DNA of 64,000 nt from contig JACGCN010000022.1 of assembly GCA_014905825.1 (NCBI GenBank), positions 248,001 to 312,000 of the forward strand, read 5' to 3'. This document shows positions 60,093 through 64,000 of this stretch, piece by piece. The position numbers and the translations under genes were made by a program. The notes beneath the pieces are model-generated. The model was not told the origin of the DNA. It made no database searches and saw nothing but the letters and a program-made list of their open reading frames with translations. The DNA is from Lyophyllum atratum. Taxonomy: Eukaryota > Basidiomycota > Agaricomycetes > Agaricales > Lyophyllaceae. The stretch's first letter is position 1, and each line of letters starts with the position of its first letter.

Positions 60093-60582
60093 TGTAGATC
60101 GCTTTCAACGCCAGGTAATGCGCTCGTGTATGATCTACAACTGAATCGTCCATCACTGACGACTTCATCATAGAATTTCGCAATGTGCCTCCGTTGATGC
60201 TGTTTTAATATTCTCTACTGTGATCATTCCTTCCCCGAACTCACGCACATGGCGACGCAAAGATATCAACATACATTTACGTATGCAGACGGCTGTGTTT
60301 CATAAGTCCCGCGTTTACTGGGATGAGGCCTTAAAATTAGATGAAGCTTGTTATAAACCATCATAATCCGAGTCAGTATCACGGCCAGCGGTATCAATAA
60401 AGGCCAGTCCCAGGCTTACGATGACCTCGTGCTTTCTGTCATAACCACGCCCTTCGAAACCTCGTATACGCAACCTATAGTCAACTCTGATGGTTGGTAA
60501 CATGAATGTCAGCGAACTCGAAGCTGCTCGTGGTACAGCACATCTGCTAGATTCTTCTGGTAAATTCTGACATCTATTATGC
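60093..60582. other. intergenic, promoter of F-box gene
   Basis: About 490 bases; no gene or repeat recognised. Confidence 0.45.
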
Positions 60583-62175
60583 ATGCCACCAGTACGACGA
60601 GAGCCTTTGACTTATCCTGAAACAGACATTGGTGTCTCTTCATTCGGCGGAAAGCAGGCTAGGGACACAGGCTATGCAAGAATCCGGCGCGAAGTCAAAA
60701 ATTTGGAAGCAGCGATACGAGTGTGGAATGAACGCCATAACAGTCTGAGCCTGTCCTCTCGACTGCCTCCCGAAATCCTTTCCACCATCTTCGAATTCTT
60801 CTCTGAGGCTGAACGAAAGGAGTTGATAGACGGCGTATTCGACGATTTCAAATGGATCCGCATCTCCCATGTATGCCGACACTGGCGTTGTGCTGCTCTC
60901 GCCTGTCCCAGCCTATGGAGCAGCGTTCTCTTAACACATCCATCCGCTAGGGAACTGCTACATCGTTCAGGTGCGGCACCGTTAACCATGTGGTTCAAAT
61001 TAGAGGACCCTTCAGACTTTGGGAAAGTCAGGCTGTTGCTGAAGCACATGTCACGGGTTGAGGAGGTCGGATTATACTTCCAGGGCTACGCATGGGTTTG
61101 GAAAGGGAGCCTGACTACGGTTCTCAGGGAAATCCATGCATCCCCCTGTCTCAAGACGTGTACCATCAGCTTCAAGGTTGCGGCTACCGGAACGCTTCCT
61201 GGCGCATTTTTGTCAAAGGGACCTCAACTGAAGACCCTCACACTACAGCGCTGCATGTTGCCCAGTAATTGTCCGGAATTTCCTTCACTTACTAGCCTTT
61301 CCATATTATCCACGTCTGACTCCTTTCCATCATTACGCGAGTTTAACGACATCCTCAACAAGTTCCGCGTTCTGGAACGCCTCACTATAGATTTCGAAAA
61401 CTCTCTGGACCTATTCGAAAACGCAGAATCTCCGGCTATTCTCCCGTATCTGCGCGAACTACGCATTCACACGACCTTGAACAACTGCTCCGCCCTTCTA
61501 AGAAACATCATCTTCCCCATCAAGACCTCCGTTAGAGTAAGCCCTTACACCTTCGGAGTCGATTCTCCGATTTCCTCTTTCGGGAAGATCCTCTGTAGGC
61601 GCATTGCGCCGATTATCTGCCTAGAGGTAACCAACGAATCCGACAGTGTTTACTTAAGGACCTGGGATCAGCTGGGCACCTATTTCCGTCCACCAGGGTC
61701 CACATCTGACCTTTATCTGACGATGGACATTCCGAACCGACCTTTAGGAGCAGAGGGGCCTCTCACAGCTTTAAGCAGTCTTTGGTTGACACTGCCCTTG
61801 GAGAATATAGCGTCCCTTCACATCCACCATATTCAACTCCAGATGTGCGAATGGATGGATATATTTGGAAGGCTGGGACGGTTGGAACACCTGCGAGTCG
61901 ATCGAAATATCGGGGATCGCAATGAATTGATTGCGGCACTGTCCTTAAACTATCGACCAGCTCTGCTCCCCAAGCTTCGCTGCTTGGTAGCTGAGGGATG
62001 GGAACTTCTTGACGACGACGCCGCAACAATGCAGCTAAAGCTTTTTCTTGAGGAGCGTCAAACGCGTGGCGCAGTTTTGCAAGAGCTTCATCTTCGCGGA
62101 TGCCTAACGACGGCAGGAACTGTGGCAGGTTTTTACCCTTTGGCGGCGATGGTAGACTGGGATGGTTCTTCCTAG
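60583..62175 (+). CDS. F-box protein (single exon)
   Basis: 530 residues in one exon. A helical lead-in (YARIRREVKNLEAAIRVW) precedes the F-box: LSSRLPPEILSTIFEFFSEA, then WIRISHVCRHWRCAALACPS and LWSSVLL. This LPPEIL ... VCRHWR ... PSLWS pattern is the most common agaricomycete F-box type. The remainder has weak leucine-rich character (LKTLTLQRCMLPSNC, FPSLTSLSILSTSDSF, LGRLEHLRVDRN). Expected Skp1-binding substrate receptor. Unlike the other F-box genes here it has no intron. ATG at 60583. Confidence 0.85.
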   Translation: MPPVRREPLTYPETDIGVSSFGGKQARDTGYARIRREVKNLEAAIRVWNERHNSLSLSSRLPPEILSTIFEFFSEAERKELIDGVFDDFKWIRISHVCRHWRCAALACPSLWSSVLLTHPSARELLHRSGAAPLTMWFKLEDPSDFGKVRLLLKHMSRVEEVGLYFQGYAWVWKGSLTTVLREIHASPCLKTCTISFKVAATGTLPGAFLSKGPQLKTLTLQRCMLPSNCPEFPSLTSLSILSTSDSFPSLREFNDILNKFRVLERLTIDFENSLDLFENAESPAILPYLRELRIHTTLNNCSALLRNIIFPIKTSVRVSPYTFGVDSPISSFGKILCRRIAPIICLEVTNESDSVYLRTWDQLGTYFRPPGSTSDLYLTMDIPNRPLGAEGPLTALSSLWLTLPLENIASLHIHHIQLQMCEWMDIFGRLGRLEHLRVDRNIGDRNELIAALSLNYRPALLPKLRCLVAEGWELLDDDAATMQLKLFLEERQTRGAVLQELHLRGCLTTAGTVAGFYPLAAMVDWDGSS

Positions 62176-62586
62176 GTTGCTTATCAGTGTTGTAGAATTA
62201 ATCGCTGGAGAATGTAGACCAGGTTGTAAATACTTTCAATCCATGACTCAGCCTATGCATCTCCTGCCACATGCGCGTTTGCCCGTCAAAACAAGTGACG
62301 TTCGTGAAGATTCTGCGGGCTACATCTCCAGTTCAAGATCATCCACTGCATCAGAGAGACTCCTGATTCTGCGTTGGAGCTCAGAGCAACCACAGCTATA
62401 CGCTCGAGAATTGCACAATCAGTGACATACTCACTTTTCTCTTGATATTTTCCAAATAAAAACTCGTTCACAATTCGAAAGTACATGCAAATTCAAAACT
62501 ACTCAATCCCTTAATACACACAATGCGCCCAAAAATGGTATCCGAACATATCCTAACATTCCCTGTCCAAACCGAACCACGGCGTT
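62176..62586. other. convergent intergenic region
   Basis: About 410 bases between the F-box and LysM gene 3' ends. Nothing recognised. Confidence 0.5.
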
Positions 62587-63243
62587 TCAGCGAACATAAA
62601 CGGGAGCGGTCGCGACGCATAAAACCTGGACAGAAAGTATGAGCAAACACAATCGAGCATCAAACGCATTCATGCGCACCTCTCCTGGATAGATGTTAGC
62701 GCACTCCGCGTCAACGTTAGCGTTGTTCGCCCTTAGGATATCCAAGGTTATAGCAGCGTCCTCCAGGATGACGGCGCAGCTATCCCCGTCTTCAACACGG
62801 CGAACAGTGGTGCAGTCTCGTCCTACAGCCCCGAGACAAAGGATCTGTAGGCAGGACAATTCACGTTACTTGATAAACTGGCAAGGCAAGCTGCTGCTCG
62901 TTACCTGGCCGACGAATAGGTTGTCACAGGCGTCATCGACGGTGGGGTTGCTGATCAAAAGCTGGTACCTTCAGCGTGTTAAAGCATGGTGAGCTCTGGT
63001 TTTTCAATTCTGATAATTTGCGTATGGAAGACTCACGTCGAAGCGTTCTGCGCGAAGGAAATGGCGTCGCAGGTGTCGCCGGGCACCACTTCGTAGGTGC
63101 GACTGCAGGCCCTGGACACGAGCGGGGTTGCAGCAGCTAATTGTCGGTGAAGTCAGCAATGTGCTCGCCGGACATAGTGAGTTGCATTTACCCATATAAG
63201 CACCAGTGGCGACGAGAGCGGTGAGGTAGACGCGAGCAAACAT
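62587..63243 (-). CDS. secreted LysM-domain protein (two LysM motifs)
   Basis: Five exons (63192-63243, 63037-63136, 62905-62968, 62680-62844, 62587-62625) total 420 bases, 139 residues. The signal peptide is MFARVYLTALVATGAYMAAA. The first LysM reads YEVVPGDTCDAISFAQN ... ISNPTVDD ... LFVGQILCL, the second CTTVRRVEDGDSCAVILEDA ... NNANVDAE ... IYPGEVLCV. Both have paired Cys residues, as in fungal secreted LysM proteins. LysM domains bind chitin or related N-acetylglucosamine chains; small secreted versions can shield hyphal chitin from host or microbial detection. Extracellular. All exon joins are in frame. Short and intron-rich, so easily missed by gene finding. Confidence 0.88.
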
Positions 63244-63675
63244 TCTTAACTGAGGGAGAGGCTTGAGAGAATGACGAAGAGAGGTAATTGTTCAAATTGC
63301 TTTGGACAATGAAAAAATCATAGCACGACGAACTCACCTTTATACCTCCAGGATGGTCCCCGGAGGGGGTAGCCGACCTGACTCTTGTGGATTACCACGC
63401 TATGAGCTGGGTATGCGTAGATTTGACTCGCCTGTTCGTGAGAGATATCAAGAGCACACGCGGGCGGCGGGGATATGCCGTTGAAGAATACTGAGTCGCG
63501 CGCCTAACAATCAAAGAAGGCGCTAGGAGAACGCTGGAGAAAGGCTCCGTGCTGGACGGTGCGACTATGTCGGCTCCTGCGAGCGCTGCTATGAGGCTCC
63601 GAGCTCTTCAACTGGAGCTGAAAAACATCAAGTCATTTACTGTGTGAGAAGGTCCACAAATTAGAATTCCCGATT
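63244..63675. other. LysM gene upstream region
   Basis: About 430 bases; promoter of the LysM gene expected. No gene recognised. Confidence 0.4.
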
Positions 63676-64000
63676 CATCATGGATAATGGAAGTAAGTAA
63701 CCTCCGAGTCGATGCGCGGCGTGATCTACCGTTCAACTCCTCGATGACTCGAAGGCTGAAGCCTGAAGTTGAAGAAAACATAGCGCCCATCAGTCTATTC
63801 ACATCAGCGCTTCCGAGTCGCGCCAGTCACGGTTCCTGCCCAGTGCCCGCGTGAGGCCGAACGCGCGTGCATGTGCCCAGTCGCGACTCCTCACTCCTGC
63901 ATGGATGATGGAGGTAAGTAACTTCGATGCGCCTACCGTTCGACTCCTCGATGACTCGAAGGCTGAAGCTAGAGAAAACATAGGGCCCATCATCAGTCTA
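63676..64000. repeat. direct repeats with a period of about 220 bases (truncated by window end)
   Basis: 63678-63796 and 63901-64000 are similar copies. Shared blocks in order are ATGGA(T)(A/G)ATGGA, GTAAGTAAC, GATGCGC, CTACCGTTC, ACTCCTCGATGACTCGAAGG, GAAAACATAG and CCCATCA. The spacer between them differs. Open frames on the minus strand (63608-63802, 63799-63993) contain the same motif LLTSIIH. More copies may follow beyond the window; it could be a minisatellite-like array or a repeated coding unit. Confidence 0.7.

Noticed and set aside
1..64000. CRISPR arrays, rRNA, tRNA and intact transposons
   Set aside because: None seen on reading the window; the repeats present are gene duplications or a partial array at the right edge.

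Overview
The window is nuclear DNA of a filamentous basidiomycete, most likely a wood- or litter-decay agaricomycete. Nearly every gene is split by GT-AG introns of about 45-65 bases. The gene content also fits: a flavodoxin-type quinone reductase, a secreted intradiol dioxygenase, a KRE9/KNH1-like GPI protein, a basidiomycete profilin, a P4 flippase and many divergent F-box genes. I saw no bacterial operons, tRNA, rRNA or CRISPR. Gene models were built by hand from splice signals, frame and family similarity; where I added up all exons the total was a whole number of codons.

Layout. 1-5.2 kb: a large chromodomain-like protein with a C-terminal C2H2 finger. 5.8-14.8 kb: two paralogous F-box/zinc genes facing each other, with a KRE9/KNH1-like GPI protein and a WrbA-type quinone reductase between them. 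15.4-23.5 kb: an F-box/repeat protein, an AGC/DMPK-like kinase, an unrecognised multi-exon coiled-coil protein and profilin. 24.6-30.0 kb: an accessory island with two direct copies (about 0.7 kb) of an unknown gene, a third rearranged relic, an F-box relic and an ORF with a PD-(D/E)XK-like signature. 30.8-39.7 kb: a broken intradiol dioxygenase, a TFIIIC90-like subunit, a 2OG-Fe(II) oxygenase and an aldo-keto reductase with a GC-AG intron and a hydrophobic tail. 40.5-45.8 kb: two F-box/repeat genes, a copied F-box fragment and a small gene. 46.5-58.7 kb: a Zn2Cys6 regulator with an 18-base microexon, a Dnf-type flippase and a secreted alpha/beta-hydrolase-like protein. 59.7-64 kb: a small conserved-looking ORF, another F-box gene, a secreted two-LysM protein and the start of a repeat array.

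Housekeeping genes (TFIIIC subunit, profilin, flippase, kinase) alternate with fast-evolving families (F-box, LysM, small duplicated genes). The F-box genes are probably substrate receptors of SCF ubiquitin ligases, and their duplication, fragmentation and fusion is the main evolutionary theme. The most unusual points are the open chimeric frame at 40.5-42.4 kb, the nuclease-like gene inside the duplicated island, the microexon carrying half a DNA-binding zinc cluster, and the dioxygenase frame break at its metal-binding His site.
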